Shown here: positions 36,295 to 45,620 of the stretch, piece by piece
Numbering within the stretch: the stretch's first letter is position 1
Layout: each line of letters begins with the position of its first letter
Assembly: GCA_002375495.1 (NCBI GenBank)
Contig: DFLU01000006.1
Coordinates: 124,001 to 188,000, forward strand
Source of the DNA: Flavobacteriaceae bacterium UBA3611
Lineage (GTDB): Bacteria; Bacteroidota; Bacteroidia; Flavobacteriales; Flavobacteriaceae
DNA: 64,000 bases
Direction of reading: 5' to 3'
Made by a program: the position numbers and the translations under genes
The notes under the pieces: generated by a model
The model's database searches: none
Told to the model about the DNA's origin: nothing
The model's input: the letters and a program-made list of their open reading frames with translations, nothing else

Positions 36295-39200
36295 ATGCAT
36301 AGCCAAACCAATGAACAAGCATTAGAAGCCGCCATAGAGAAGCACCTTAGCGGTACCTGCCTAGAAGATATAAAAGAGCAAGGCAAGCCTATTGATGCAG
36401 TAAATGAGGATGCAGAAGTATACCGGAATGGGAAGGGATTTTTGGTTGGGCAACCGGCTAATTTCAATGCCCAATATGCTATCGACGAGCAATTCTTTTG
36501 GGAGTTCTTACAAGAAACCCAGCCGGAAGAGTTAGATAAAATCCAGAAACAAAGTGATTGGAAATTAAAAATTCTTCAGCGCTTTGATCGTATGATTAAA
36601 AGGTATGGTGTGTTGCACCTACTCAAAAAGGGGTTAGAGGTTGATGATGCATATTTCACTTTATTTTATCAGTTACCGTTGGCTAGCAGCGGAGTCTCCG
36701 TAAAAGAAAAATTTCAAAAAAATAGATTCAGCGTTACGCGCCAGATTAGATACAACCTAGACAGGCCAGGAGAAGAAATTGATTTAGTGCTTTTCATCAA
36801 CGGGTTACCCATTATAACTATGGAACTGAAAAATCCATGGACTGGTCAAAATGCCAGAGTGCATGGGCAGCATCAATACCGAAAGCAGCGCGATAACCAA
36901 CAACCTTTATTGCAATTCGCTCGTTGCATGGTTCACTTCGCCGTAGATACGGATGAGGCGTATATGACAACAAAATTGGCGGGGGAAAAAACCTATTTCT
37001 TACCATTCAACAAAGGAAATAAACACGGTAAAGGAAATCCTGAATTACCTTTTGGAGACACGGGACATCGTACTCAATACTTGTGGGATGAAGTGTTTAC
37101 AAGAGAAAGTCTAGCAAACATTATCCAACATTTTGTTCGCTTAGACGGAAAGAAGAAAGATCCTCTAAATGGTAAAACGCTTTTTTTTCCTAGGTATCAT
37201 CAAATGGACGTTGTACGCAAAATCTTAGCAGATGCTACTAAAAAGGGTGTAGGGCAAACGTATTTAATTCAGCACTCCGCTGGATCTGGGAAATCCAATT
37301 CCATAACCTGGGCAGCCTATCAATTGATAGAAACATACCCAGAAAACGATACTGTTCCTGGTTGTAAAGGAATAGAAAGACCATTGTTCGATTCGGTCAT
37401 TGTGGTTACAGATAGACGCTTGTTAGACAAACAGATAAGAGATAATATTTCAGACTTTTCAGAAGTAAAAAACATCGTGGCCCCTGCCTATTCTTCAAGG
37501 GAGCTTCGTGATAATTTAGAGCAAGGGAAGAAGATTATTATAAGCACCATTCAAAAGTTTCCCTTCATCATTGATGGAATTTCAGATTTAAGCGAGAAAC
37601 GATTCGCAGTTATAATTGATGAAGCGCATAGTAGTCAGAGTGGTTCAGCTCACGACAGTTTGAATACTGCCATGGGTCAGCAAGTCACTGAGGAGGAAGA
37701 TATGGATGCACAAGATAAAATTGTGAAGGCCATGGAAGCAAGAAAAATGCGTGGGAATGCTTCTTATTTAGCTTTTACGGCAACTCCAAAGCCTATTACA
37801 CTTGAAAAGTTCGGAGTACAACAAGAAGATGGTGGTTTTGTTCCTTTCCATCTCTATTCAATGAAGCAAGCCATAGAAGAAGGGTTTATTCTAGATGTGC
37901 TTTCTAATTACACTACCCTAAGGAGTTACTATGAAATTGAGAAATCTGTAGAGGACAACCCTTTGTTCGATAACAAAAAAGCACAAAAGAAATTAAGGGC
38001 TTATGTAGAGCAACATCAACAAACCATTCAAACAAAAGCAGATATAATCCTAGACCATTTCATTCCTAATATCGTCAACAAAAAAAAGTTGAAGGGTAAA
38101 GCGAAAGCGATGGTGATAACGCAAAGTATTGCATCCGCTATTCGATATTACAAGGCATTGCAACGAACCCTTAATGACATGGGCAATCCTTTCAAGATTG
38201 CAATCGCTTTTTCTGGAATAAAGGAAGTAGATGGTATTGAATATACCGAATCTGAGATGAATGGTTTCGCAGAAAAGGATACGAAAGACAAGTTCAACGA
38301 TGATACCTATAGAATTTTAGTAGTAGCCAATAAATATCTAACCGGCTTCGACCAACCAAAACTATGCGCAATGTATGTTGACAAAAAACTACAAGGCGTA
38401 TTGGCAGTCCAAGCTTTATCACGATTGAATAGGGCGGCAAATAGTCTCGGAAAAAAGACCGAGGATTTATTTGTGTTAGATTTCTTCAATTCCACCGGTG
38501 ATATTAAAGAAGCGTTTGACCCGTTCTATACCGCCACTTCATTAAGTCAAGCCACTGATGTGAACGTATTGCACGATTTAAAAAGTGTATTGGATGATGT
38601 TGGTGTGTATGAGTGGTCTGAAGTTGAAGATTTTAATGAAAAGTTTTTTAGCAAGGAAGACGCTCAAGTGCTGAGTCCGATTATAGAACGGGCTTCAGAG
38701 CGTTTCATACATGAATTGGAGCTAGAAGATGATGAGAAAGCCGATTTCAAAATAAAAGCTAAACAATTTGTAAAAATTTATGGGCAAATGGCTGCTATAA
38801 TGCCTTTTGAAGTAATCACTTGGGAAAAGCTTTTTTGGTTTTTAAAGTTTCTTATTCCTAAACTCCCGGTTAAACCGGACACAATAGACGGTCTAGATGA
38901 ATTACTAGAAGCTGTTGATTTATCAACTTATGGTTTAGAACGGGTTAGATTGAATGAAAGCATTGGTTTGGATGATTCAGACAGCGTTGTTGATCCCCAA
39001 AACCCAAATCCCAGAGGGGCGCATGGAGGTGAAGAAGAAAAAGATCCGCTAGATTTGATCATACAATCCTTTAATGAACGGTGGTTTCAAGGTTGGGAGG
39101 CGACACCAGAAGATCAACGTATAAAATTTATAAGCTTAACAAAATCGATACAAGCACATCCAGATTTCCAATCTAAAGTCGCCGAAAATTCAGATGAACA

Positions 39201-39354
39201 AAATAAGAATTTGGCATTTCAAAAGATTTTGGACGATGTGATGTCCAAACAGCGTAAACAAGAATTAGATCTGTATCGCTTATACGCAAAGGATGAAACT
39301 TTTTATAGAGCTTTTTTTGACACCATGAAACGTATGGCTAGTATGGGGATGTAA
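36295..39354 (+). CDS. hsdR: Type I restriction endonuclease subunit
   Basis: The HsdR motor and nuclease subunit, 1019 residues. The PD-(D/E)xK nuclease motif is D163 in EIDLVLF and E177-L-K179 in TMELKN. The superfamily 2 translocase has Walker A QHSAGSGKS (about 326-334) and DEAH at about 442-445, with FTATPKP further on. The ATG at 36295 (MHSQTNEQALEAAI) fits the family start. A TTG at 36280 overlapping the upstream stop would add five residues and is less likely. Length and motifs are intact, so the restriction system looks functional. It is separated from hsdS by the three-gene module. Confidence 0.95.
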   Translation: MHSQTNEQALEAAIEKHLSGTCLEDIKEQGKPIDAVNEDAEVYRNGKGFLVGQPANFNAQYAIDEQFFWEFLQETQPEELDKIQKQSDWKLKILQRFDRMIKRYGVLHLLKKGLEVDDAYFTLFYQLPLASSGVSVKEKFQKNRFSVTRQIRYNLDRPGEEIDLVLFINGLPIITMELKNPWTGQNARVHGQHQYRKQRDNQQPLLQFARCMVHFAVDTDEAYMTTKLAGEKTYFLPFNKGNKHGKGNPELPFGDTGHRTQYLWDEVFTRESLANIIQHFVRLDGKKKDPLNGKTLFFPRYHQMDVVRKILADATKKGVGQTYLIQHSAGSGKSNSITWAAYQLIETYPENDTVPGCKGIERPLFDSVIVVTDRRLLDKQIRDNISDFSEVKNIVAPAYSSRELRDNLEQGKKIIISTIQKFPFIIDGISDLSEKRFAVIIDEAHSSQSGSAHDSLNTAMGQQVTEEEDMDAQDKIVKAMEARKMRGNASYLAFTATPKPITLEKFGVQQEDGGFVPFHLYSMKQAIEEGFILDVLSNYTTLRSYYEIEKSVEDNPLFDNKKAQKKLRAYVEQHQQTIQTKADIILDHFIPNIVNKKKLKGKAKAMVITQSIASAIRYYKALQRTLNDMGNPFKIAIAFSGIKEVDGIEYTESEMNGFAEKDTKDKFNDDTYRILVVANKYLTGFDQPKLCAMYVDKKLQGVLAVQALSRLNRAANSLGKKTEDLFVLDFFNSTGDIKEAFDPFYTATSLSQATDVNVLHDLKSVLDDVGVYEWSEVEDFNEKFFSKEDAQVLSPIIERASERFIHELELEDDEKADFKIKAKQFVKIYGQMAAIMPFEVITWEKLFWFLKFLIPKLPVKPDTIDGLDELLEAVDLSTYGLERVRLNESIGLDDSDSVVDPQNPNPRGAHGGEEEKDPLDLIIQSFNERWFQGWEATPEDQRIKFISLTKSIQAHPDFQSKVAENSDEQNKNLAFQKILDDVMSKQRKQELDLYRLYAKDETFYRAFFDTMKRMASMGM

Positions 39355-39623
39355 AATATGATGTTTATAACATTAGATGTATCTCCAAGTGGTTGTGCAA
39401 TAAAAAAGGTATAATAAAGATATTGTATATGACAGTCATTGCGTTAAAAAATAACTAATATTTACTATCAGATTTATTTTTTAAAAAAACTTTAATTTCT
39501 TGCGCATTAGTCTAAAATAACTGTAATGGTTGTTATGACATTTGTACATGTCAAGTATTTAGACAGTTACTAACATTATAGAACGTAATGATAACTTTGG
39601 TAAATAACATCCATTACAGTTTC

Positions 39624-41978
39624 TTAAATATTTTGATTTACAATCCACCTACGGCCAAATTTCACATAATTAATATCTAATTTATTGTACTTAATGTATA
39701 CATCAATATATTTTTTGACATTATTTTTATGGAAATAGTCATCAAATTTTAGTGGATTGTCAGAGGCTTTGTAATGCTTTAAGAAGTCAGACACCGTAAA
39801 TTCATCTTTTTCTATCGTCAAATTATTTAATATACGTTCAAACTCCTCTAATACACTATCATTATTAAAAATTGCCCTGAAATTGTCCTGATTTTTGTCA
39901 TAGCTAATTTTCTGTAACCCCTGGGTTAAGTAGAGAGCGACACAACTATATACAAAGTTGTAGAATGAATTCCATTCTTTCTGGTCCCAATCGGAAAACA
40001 ACGTATGCCCAAAAGTTTGATATGGGGTGTTTTCAAGATTAAAATAATCGGTGAATTTATATTCAAAAAACCGTCTATTTGTTGAAGCCTCTGCTTCATC
40101 ATAACGAACAGACCAATTTGTGGTGATAACAAACTTAGGTGTTTTATTAAATGGAATCTCAACGGCTTCTTTACCTTTTCTTTGCGGACTTATACTTCCT
40201 ACTATATTGGTATATAAGTCATCATACTTAAACCCAGCTGGTACGTCGTCAATAATATAAAGATTCTTGGCTTCCGTTAAGTCTGCAAAATTGTGAATAT
40301 AGTTTGTGTCAAACTCGCGTCCTCCTTTAAGCATAGCAGGTTGAACATATTGTAATGCTTGTGCCAAAATGGTCTTTCCCCTTCCTCCATTTCGATTAAC
40401 GTCATTCGCACCATCATCACTTAAAATAATACACGGGTTTAATGCTGGATTTTTGTAGGTATGGCATAAATAACCAAACATGGTACAGAATTTTTCAAAC
40501 AATTCTATTTCAGAAGTATTTAAATTCGAAATTCTAGGGTCTTTTCCAACACTGACCATCGTTAAAAATGCTTCAAACTCCGAAACTATGTCAGATTCAA
40601 TAAAATTGTGATTTTGGACGCTATGTGGAGCAAAAAAAGCATTTACATCGGAATACTCTAATCGGTTAATTTCTAAGTTCTCATCGTTAGTGAGTTTATA
40701 AAAGCCATTTTTAAAAGGCAGTCCAAACGTATTAGGGGTATCTCGATAATAGTTAATAGCTTTTGATGGTAATAGAAGAAAGGCTTGGCTAATTAAAGTT
40801 TTATTTTCCTTTGCAATCTTATTTTCTATTGCCGCTGTATGTAATTCGTTTATTTCAGATTTTAAAAATCCGACGGTCTCTGTTTTATGATTGAATGGTG
40901 CAACAACATTATTGGTATCCTTAAAAATAATTATATTGTCGTTAGATTCTTCCCTTCCTCGAATAAAATTTTCTTGTTCAAAGAATGCTGCATACTTATG
41001 GGCTGATGTGTATATGTCATAATCGCTAATGGGCGTATAAAACAAAGAGGGTACAGTGTTAAGGGAGGGTTTTTCACAAGGCTTAATCGAAAACTCAACA
41101 TCTTTTATTTTCAATTTTTTTATGGTCGTGTCTTGCAATACAAATATGCCATCATGTAGCCTTACGTAATTCTTGATTTTATTCTTTTTGACAAGTTTTT
41201 TTATGGCCCGTTCTTCTTGTACGACAAGATCTCTGAACATCTTTCCTTTATTGTTAAAACGTTCTTCTGTAATAACATCATTAATACGGTTCTTATAGAT
41301 TGGTTTTAATTTATCTCTTACTTGCTTAATGGTAGTTCCATTTACCCCAGAATGTAAGTTAATAAGGGTATTAAATTCAGTTTTTCCGATGATGCTGTAT
41401 ACATCTTCAATAGGCATTTCTAGGCCTAGATCCAATGCTATAAATGTGGGGAAAGCTCTTGAAATATCTATTTCCTTTATCTTCATTGGTATTTCAGCTC
41501 TGAGCACACTAGGAGTGCGGCTAAGAGGTGTGTATACTCTATGGTCTACAGTCTTTACGTTGAAAATACAATCAAATTCTTTTTTATAGACTCCATATAA
41601 TTTAAGCATCATAAACAATACGTATTCCTTGTATTGGTAGAAGTTAAATGGATTGTAGTCTTTGTCTTGATCTACTTTTGAATAGTATTCTTTTAATTTT
41701 TCAATTGAGTGTCGAAAATATTTTTCTTTTAATTTTTTTCCTTTTCGGTATGCTTGGACATATTTAAAGTAATCATTGTCTTTAAGCGGATTACTAATTA
41801 TAAAATCTAGGTACTTAATAAGTACTTCATCAAATTCGCTCCTATACTCTTCAGACCTGGTAACGGCATCATTATAGTTGAAGTTTTGTTTTTTACTTCC
41901 AGATTGGATTTTGATTCTATTTATAAAATCATCTTGCCAATCAGATATAATATTTTCATACGTCATAGCTACACCCAT
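39624..41978 (-). CDS. Replication protein: palm-like domain fused to SF3 (DUF5906-type) helicase
   Basis: A 784-residue protein. The C-terminal half is a superfamily 3 helicase of the phage P4/DUF5906 type: Walker A NGGRGKT (530-536), Walker B NLYIIDDVP with Asp577/578, and motif C KFVITTN (615-621). The N-terminal half has EIDISRAFPTFI (Asp171) and YVRLHDGIFVL (Asp276). These resemble motifs A and C of palm-fold DNA polymerases, although a different primase-like fold is possible. It probably starts replication of the excised element. Its ATG directly abuts the stop of the zinc-ribbon gene upstream. The gene is very AT-rich. Confidence 0.7.
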   Translation of the reverse strand: MGVAMTYENIISDWQDDFINRIKIQSGSKKQNFNYNDAVTRSEEYRSEFDEVLIKYLDFIISNPLKDNDYFKYVQAYRKGKKLKEKYFRHSIEKLKEYYSKVDQDKDYNPFNFYQYKEYVLFMMLKLYGVYKKEFDCIFNVKTVDHRVYTPLSRTPSVLRAEIPMKIKEIDISRAFPTFIALDLGLEMPIEDVYSIIGKTEFNTLINLHSGVNGTTIKQVRDKLKPIYKNRINDVITEERFNNKGKMFRDLVVQEERAIKKLVKKNKIKNYVRLHDGIFVLQDTTIKKLKIKDVEFSIKPCEKPSLNTVPSLFYTPISDYDIYTSAHKYAAFFEQENFIRGREESNDNIIIFKDTNNVVAPFNHKTETVGFLKSEINELHTAAIENKIAKENKTLISQAFLLLPSKAINYYRDTPNTFGLPFKNGFYKLTNDENLEINRLEYSDVNAFFAPHSVQNHNFIESDIVSEFEAFLTMVSVGKDPRISNLNTSEIELFEKFCTMFGYLCHTYKNPALNPCIILSDDGANDVNRNGGRGKTILAQALQYVQPAMLKGGREFDTNYIHNFADLTEAKNLYIIDDVPAGFKYDDLYTNIVGSISPQRKGKEAVEIPFNKTPKFVITTNWSVRYDEAEASTNRRFFEYKFTDYFNLENTPYQTFGHTLFSDWDQKEWNSFYNFVYSCVALYLTQGLQKISYDKNQDNFRAIFNNDSVLEEFERILNNLTIEKDEFTVSDFLKHYKASDNPLKFDDYFHKNNVKKYIDVYIKYNKLDINYVKFGRRWIVNQNI

Positions 41979-42383
41979 TTAAATTTTATAAATCAAAATC
42001 TGTTTTGTGGTATCAAAATAGGCTCTGAACCCATCACTTCTTGGAGGGATGTTCTTAATAAGAATGAATTTTGGCATACCTTCTTTTAAAAGCCTTTGAA
42101 TATCACCTTTGGTGGCTGGCTTATTTTCTTCTTTTGTAAATAAGTTAGTAGCTAGGTTTATTGCTAAAGTTCCTGCTGCGGCATTTCCTACTCCTGCCCA
42201 GGTCATTTTATCTTTCCTTGGCATACCATCTACCTTTTTTGATTCGGTTAAATGTTTTTGTGCCTTTTTCTTTTGTTTATGATTATTGACTCTGCAACTG
42301 TTACTACAAAATTTTTGCACGTGCCTTCTTTTAGGGATGTATTCCACACCACAATAATTACAATCGTATGTATATCGGTCCAT
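41979..42383 (-). CDS. Zinc-ribbon protein with a hydrophobic middle segment
   Basis: A 134-residue protein. The N-terminus has two Cys pairs, CNYCG and FCSNSC, followed by a basic stretch (HKQKKKAQKH). This is a zinc ribbon like that at the N-terminus of the 44999 protein. A small hydrophobic segment (VGNAAAGTLAINLATNLF) lies near residues 66-83 and the C-terminal part is mixed alpha/beta. Function is unknown. It is co-transcribed with the helicase fusion, whose start codon touches its stop, so a role in replication or its control is likely. Confidence 0.5.
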   Translation of the reverse strand: MDRYTYDCNYCGVEYIPKRRHVQKFCSNSCRVNNHKQKKKAQKHLTESKKVDGMPRKDKMTWAGVGNAAAGTLAINLATNLFTKEENKPATKGDIQRLLKEGMPKFILIKNIPPRSDGFRAYFDTTKQILIYKI

Positions 42384-42412
42384 TGTTCGTTATTTTAACG
42401 TTAGAGTAACGC

Positions 42413-42772
42413 TTATTGAAGCGGGTTTTTTAATAAGTATTCGTTGGCTTTTTCGTGAAGCGAAGATTTAGTTTCACGTTTTCCACTCTTAATCCAATCT
42501 ATGATTTCGGATTTAAGGAAATAGAGTTTCCCTTTTTTGTGGTAGGGGATAGCATTTTTATGAACTAGTCCATAAATACTCCCTTTGGTCATTGAGATAA
42601 ATTCAGCAAGTTCCTCTATTGTTAAAAGAGGATCTTCTGTAGCCGATAATTTATTTGCCAGGGTAATGTTTAATTGTCCCGTAATTTTCTTTGCGAGTAG
42701 GTTTAGTACTTCGTCATTGATTAAAAAGAATTGATCTGATTGCATAGAATAATAGTTTTTTGTTTGGGACAA
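42413..42772 (-). CDS. Excisionase-like helix-turn-helix protein
   Basis: A 119-residue DNA-binding protein. Residues about 47-95 form a MerR/Xis-type winged helix: LLTIEELAEFISMTKGSIYG, then a wing with KKGKLYFLKSEIIDWI. This is the fold of excisionases and small regulators of integrated elements in Bacteroidota. It lies upstream of the zinc-ribbon and helicase genes and probably controls their expression or directs excision. A similar HTH forms the C-terminal half of the protein at 44999. Confidence 0.8.
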   Translation of the reverse strand: MSQTKNYYSMQSDQFFLINDEVLNLLAKKITGQLNITLANKLSATEDPLLTIEELAEFISMTKGSIYGLVHKNAIPYHKKGKLYFLKSEIIDWIKSGKRETKSSLHEKANEYLLKNPLQ

Positions 42773-42922
42773 ATCTATTATCCAATGGTTGCTGATTTTC
42801 CGTTAAGGATTTTAGAGGGATTTAAGGGGGATATTGCAACTATTTGTAGAGCAGTTATTTATTGATATATTACAATTAAAAACAAGCATTTATTGATGTA
42901 AAATATTTTCAAATTTTTTATT

Positions 42923-43858
42923 TTACTTTAATCTTTTGTTGTTGAAAAATTGAGAATAATCAATTTGCAATTCTTCGGCGATAAATTTTAAACCATTATT
43001 AATGAGCTTAACTTTTAGGTGCGCTATCTTATCCTTTTGTTCGGTTTTTTTAAATACGGCATATCCTTTATTAGCTTGTTTGTATAAATAATTATCACTG
43101 GCTTTAGTGCCTTCAAATATTTCGAATCTATCCGTTGCTCCAATGACTAATATCAACCTCATGAGTTCAGTGCTATCTAACATTTTTATTTTTAATCTGT
43201 TTTTTAATAGATAAAATAAAACAGCTCTTTCATTGACATCAAATTCATTGCTAATCCTCTCCCTAGTAGTAATACTGGATTTGACAGAATCATTTTCATT
43301 TTGCGTTTTTTCTATTTCGAAAAATGAAGGATCACCTGTTCTCTTAGAAGCTTTATAATCGATCATTTCAACATATTCTTTCGAATTCTCATAACTAATA
43401 TTCTCAAAATCTTTGGCATAAAAGTATTTATACCTTCCTTTCTTATAGATTAGTTCATAATAGCTCCAATAATTATAGAAGTGATTATTAATTTTTTCAA
43501 TAGACTGTTGTTTGGCAATTGTCTTAACAAATTCCTTATATTCTGATTTTCCTGATTTTAGATACGCTTCTTTCACTTCATTTTCTAAGATTAATGAAAT
43601 CACTTCCTTTCGTTCTAAGTCGGAATCATATAGACTATGTCTTTTTTCAAATAATTTAAAGCATTCTTTTAAATTATGTTTTGTGAAATCATCAAGTATT
43701 TTATTTTTTTCATCATTCAGATTAATATTGATTTTTTCAAATAAATTAGTGAAGTTTTTCTTCTTTTTTTTAGCAGCTTTTAAATCATCTATTGTTTTGG
43801 ATTTAATTTCTGCCCAAGTAGCATCAAATTGAGTGTTATATATCTGTAAGTAATCCAT
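42923..43858 (-). CDS. Island protein of unknown function, overlapping the integrase gene
   Basis: This 311-residue protein is lysine-rich and mainly helical, with strongly charged stretches (KAAKKKKKNFTNLFEKIN near residue 28). I see no catalytic motif, signal or membrane segment. The start overlaps the end of the integrase gene by 23 bases in another frame, so it is translated from the same message. Genes in this position in Bacteroidota integrative elements are often accessory mobility or regulatory factors, but I cannot assign this one. Confidence 0.5.
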   Translation of the reverse strand: MDYLQIYNTQFDATWAEIKSKTIDDLKAAKKKKKNFTNLFEKININLNDEKNKILDDFTKHNLKECFKLFEKRHSLYDSDLERKEVISLILENEVKEAYLKSGKSEYKEFVKTIAKQQSIEKINNHFYNYWSYYELIYKKGRYKYFYAKDFENISYENSKEYVEMIDYKASKRTGDPSFFEIEKTQNENDSVKSSITTRERISNEFDVNERAVLFYLLKNRLKIKMLDSTELMRLILVIGATDRFEIFEGTKASDNYLYKQANKGYAVFKKTEQKDKIAHLKVKLINNGLKFIAEELQIDYSQFFNNKRLK

Positions 43859-44987
43859 CTAAATCTAAATTAATGCGGTTAGCTGCTTTTATTTTATTTT
43901 TATCTAACACTTTGGTATATATCTGAGTGGTAGAAACGTTTTTATGTCCGAGTAGTTTTGACACTGTATAAATGTCTGTTCCGTTAGCTAATTGTAACGT
44001 AGCGTAACTATGTCTAAAATTATGAAATGAAATATTCTTGCTTATTCCAGAGCGTTCAATCCATTCCTTTAAGGGTCTTGTTATTTGAGTGTATTTAATG
44101 TCTTTGAAAATCTGCCCTTTTTCTGTGTTTTGAATTTTTAAAATTTTATGGGCTGTAGTTGATATGGGGTGATTGTTTATGTTTCCAGTTTTTTTCTCTT
44201 TCAGTTGAATATAATAGCCTTGATGCTTGTCATGGTAGATAGATTCCCATTTCAGATTTAGAATATCGGAAAAACGAAGTCCGCTAAGGGCAGCAAAGAA
44301 TGCCATGTGTTTCACCTTTTCTATTTTGATCTCCGTTTTCCATAACAGGTCTAATTCTTCTTCCGTAAGATATTCCCTGTGGGTTTGTTCTTCTTTAATG
44401 TACTCAGCATTAGCTGCCAAATCTTTGTGCAATAGATTTTTCTTGTACGCCTTTTTTAAGACTGTAATAAAGTGTTTATAGTACGTTGATGCTGTATTTA
44501 TAGACAGTTTACGTTTTTCTTTAACTCTAAGGTTATCGGTTTTCAGTAAAAATTCTCGGTATTTAGAGACGTGATTCTCATTTAGTTGATGGCTTTGAAT
44601 TTTGTGACCAATAAACTCTTTGAGATAGTTGGATGATGATTTCCACGCCAAATAATTTGAATGACTGGTTGTATTTAATTTCTCTTCAACGACCGTTTCG
44701 TAAAATAAAATAAAATTAACGCTTACGTTCACATTTTCTTTAAATCCATACTCTTTATCTCTAAATTGAACCATACGTTTAGCCCTTATAATTTCAGCAA
44801 ATTCAATGGTGTCTTTATTGTGACTCTTTTCGCCAGAATCTTTTGGCTGAGCATAGATCTGTAATTTTAAAAATTCTCTTCTGGTCTCCTTACCTGTTTT
44901 AGGACTCGTAATAGGAGGGTAGTAATCCAGATATAGACTGTATTTGTCGTTTGCTAACTTTTTTTTACGAACCGTAATATTTACCAT
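43836..44987 (-). CDS. Tyrosine recombinase / integrase
   Basis: This 383-residue site-specific recombinase has an N-terminal arm-binding domain, a SAM-like core-binding domain (about 90-190) and a catalytic domain. The catalytic set is complete: R238 (SGLRFSD), a lysine in the LKEKKTGNI beta-hairpin, H322 and R325 (FHNFRHS), H348 (LLGHKN) and the nucleophile Y357 (TQIYTKV). It is the only recombinase in the island and lies 0.6 kb from the right att site, so it should integrate and excise the element at mnmE. Confidence 0.93.
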   Translation of the reverse strand: MVNITVRKKKLANDKYSLYLDYYPPITSPKTGKETRREFLKLQIYAQPKDSGEKSHNKDTIEFAEIIRAKRMVQFRDKEYGFKENVNVSVNFILFYETVVEEKLNTTSHSNYLAWKSSSNYLKEFIGHKIQSHQLNENHVSKYREFLLKTDNLRVKEKRKLSINTASTYYKHFITVLKKAYKKNLLHKDLAANAEYIKEEQTHREYLTEEELDLLWKTEIKIEKVKHMAFFAALSGLRFSDILNLKWESIYHDKHQGYYIQLKEKKTGNINNHPISTTAHKILKIQNTEKGQIFKDIKYTQITRPLKEWIERSGISKNISFHNFRHSYATLQLANGTDIYTVSKLLGHKNVSTTQIYTKVLDKNKIKAANRINLDLDGLLTDI

Positions 44988-44998
44988 TAATAGCTAAT

Positions 44999-45358
44999 TT
45001 AAATTTTGGTGAGTAATTTTTCAATTTCAGATCGTTTCACACGAATGAGTCTTTGAGATAGATTAGATGCTCTTAGTTTTCCCAGTTCAATTAATCGATA
45101 GGTTGATCTTCTTGAAATATTGAGTAGAGAAGCAGTTTCTTTTACGGTTAAATAGTCTTTAACTTGTAATACTTCCAGCGGCTCAAGCTTTATTTTTAGA
45201 GTTTCAGTATTTGATTTTTTAATCTTGTTTTGTCTCTTCCTTTTCTTATAGGCCACTTTTGCGCAATTGTCACCACAAAACCTAGTAACAGTAGTTTTTG
45301 CAATAAACGGCTTATTGCAATTTTCACAAATTCTATTTACTCTAATATTAGAACTCAT
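44999..45358 (-). CDS. Zinc-ribbon plus HTH excisionase-like protein
   Basis: A 119-residue protein. The N-terminus carries CENCNKPF and FCGDNC, a four-Cys zinc ribbon, followed by a basic linker (KKRKRQNKIKK). Residues about 68-115 form an Xis/MerR-type winged helix (YLTVKETASLLNISRRSTYR). It is 11 bases upstream of the integrase gene and in the same direction, the usual place for an excisionase or recombination directionality factor. The AT-rich gap to the right att site contains the likely promoter. Confidence 0.75.
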   Translation of the reverse strand: MSSNIRVNRICENCNKPFIAKTTVTRFCGDNCAKVAYKKRKRQNKIKKSNTETLKIKLEPLEVLQVKDYLTVKETASLLNISRRSTYRLIELGKLRASNLSQRLIRVKRSEIEKLLTKI

Positions 45359-45473
45359 ATCGACTGGTAATTTCTCCCTGTTTTGGTATCATTAAGACGA
45401 AATAAGATACATTAAGTGTCATTAGTCGCCATAATCTCGCCCTAGAAGTCAAATATAAATATTTATAGCTGAC

Positions 45474-45495
45474 GAGGTACAAAATAGGTACAAAA
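45474..45495 (+). repeat. Island-end 22-bp repeat, right copy
   Basis: The GAGGTACAAA/TAGGTACAAAA pair matches 22624-22645 at 21 of 22 positions in the same orientation. It lies about 107 bases inside the right att core and upstream of the excisionase-like gene. Confidence 0.65.
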
Positions 45496-45601
45496 TATAC
45501 TCAAATTCGATAAAGAATATTAAAATGAAAGAAAGTTGTAAAAATGTAAAGTACTGTAAATGTGTAGAATAGTTTATTTTAGTTTAGTATGTTTTACTAA
45601 T

Positions 45602-45620
45602 CTATTTCCCGATACAGAAA
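45602..45620 (-). other. Right attachment site within the mnmE stop region
   Basis: The last codons of mnmE (TTC TGT ATC GGG AAA TAG) contain the 12-base core shared with 22576-22587. The wobble and stop differences from the left copy (GGA AAG TAA) suggest that the island brought the present gene end and that the ancestral end was pushed to the left. Confidence 0.78.

Larger units (their letters stand above)
22570..45620. mobile_element. Genomic island of about 23 kb integrated at the 3' end of mnmE
   Basis: The island is bounded by the two mnmE-end att copies. Its integrase gene is next to the right end, and near-identical 22-bp repeats lie just inside both ends. Cargo from left to right: Avs-like nuclease/STAND ATPase, HTH protein, type I restriction-modification operon with an inserted three-gene module, SF3 helicase fusion, excisionase-like proteins and integrase. 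No conjugation or relaxase genes are visible, so it is an integrated rather than self-transmissible element as it stands. The 3' end of mnmE/trmE is a known island target; Salmonella genomic island 1 uses it. Confidence 0.82.

Noticed and set aside
39355..39623. Replication origin in the gap after hsdR
   Set aside because: There is one small palindrome (GACAT...ATGTC near 39537-39552) and AT-rich sequence next to the helicase gene, but I see no iterons, so it is not supported.
42840..42910. Operator pair ATTTATTGATRTA upstream of the excisionase-like gene
   Set aside because: There are only two short copies in very AT-rich DNA, easily due to chance.
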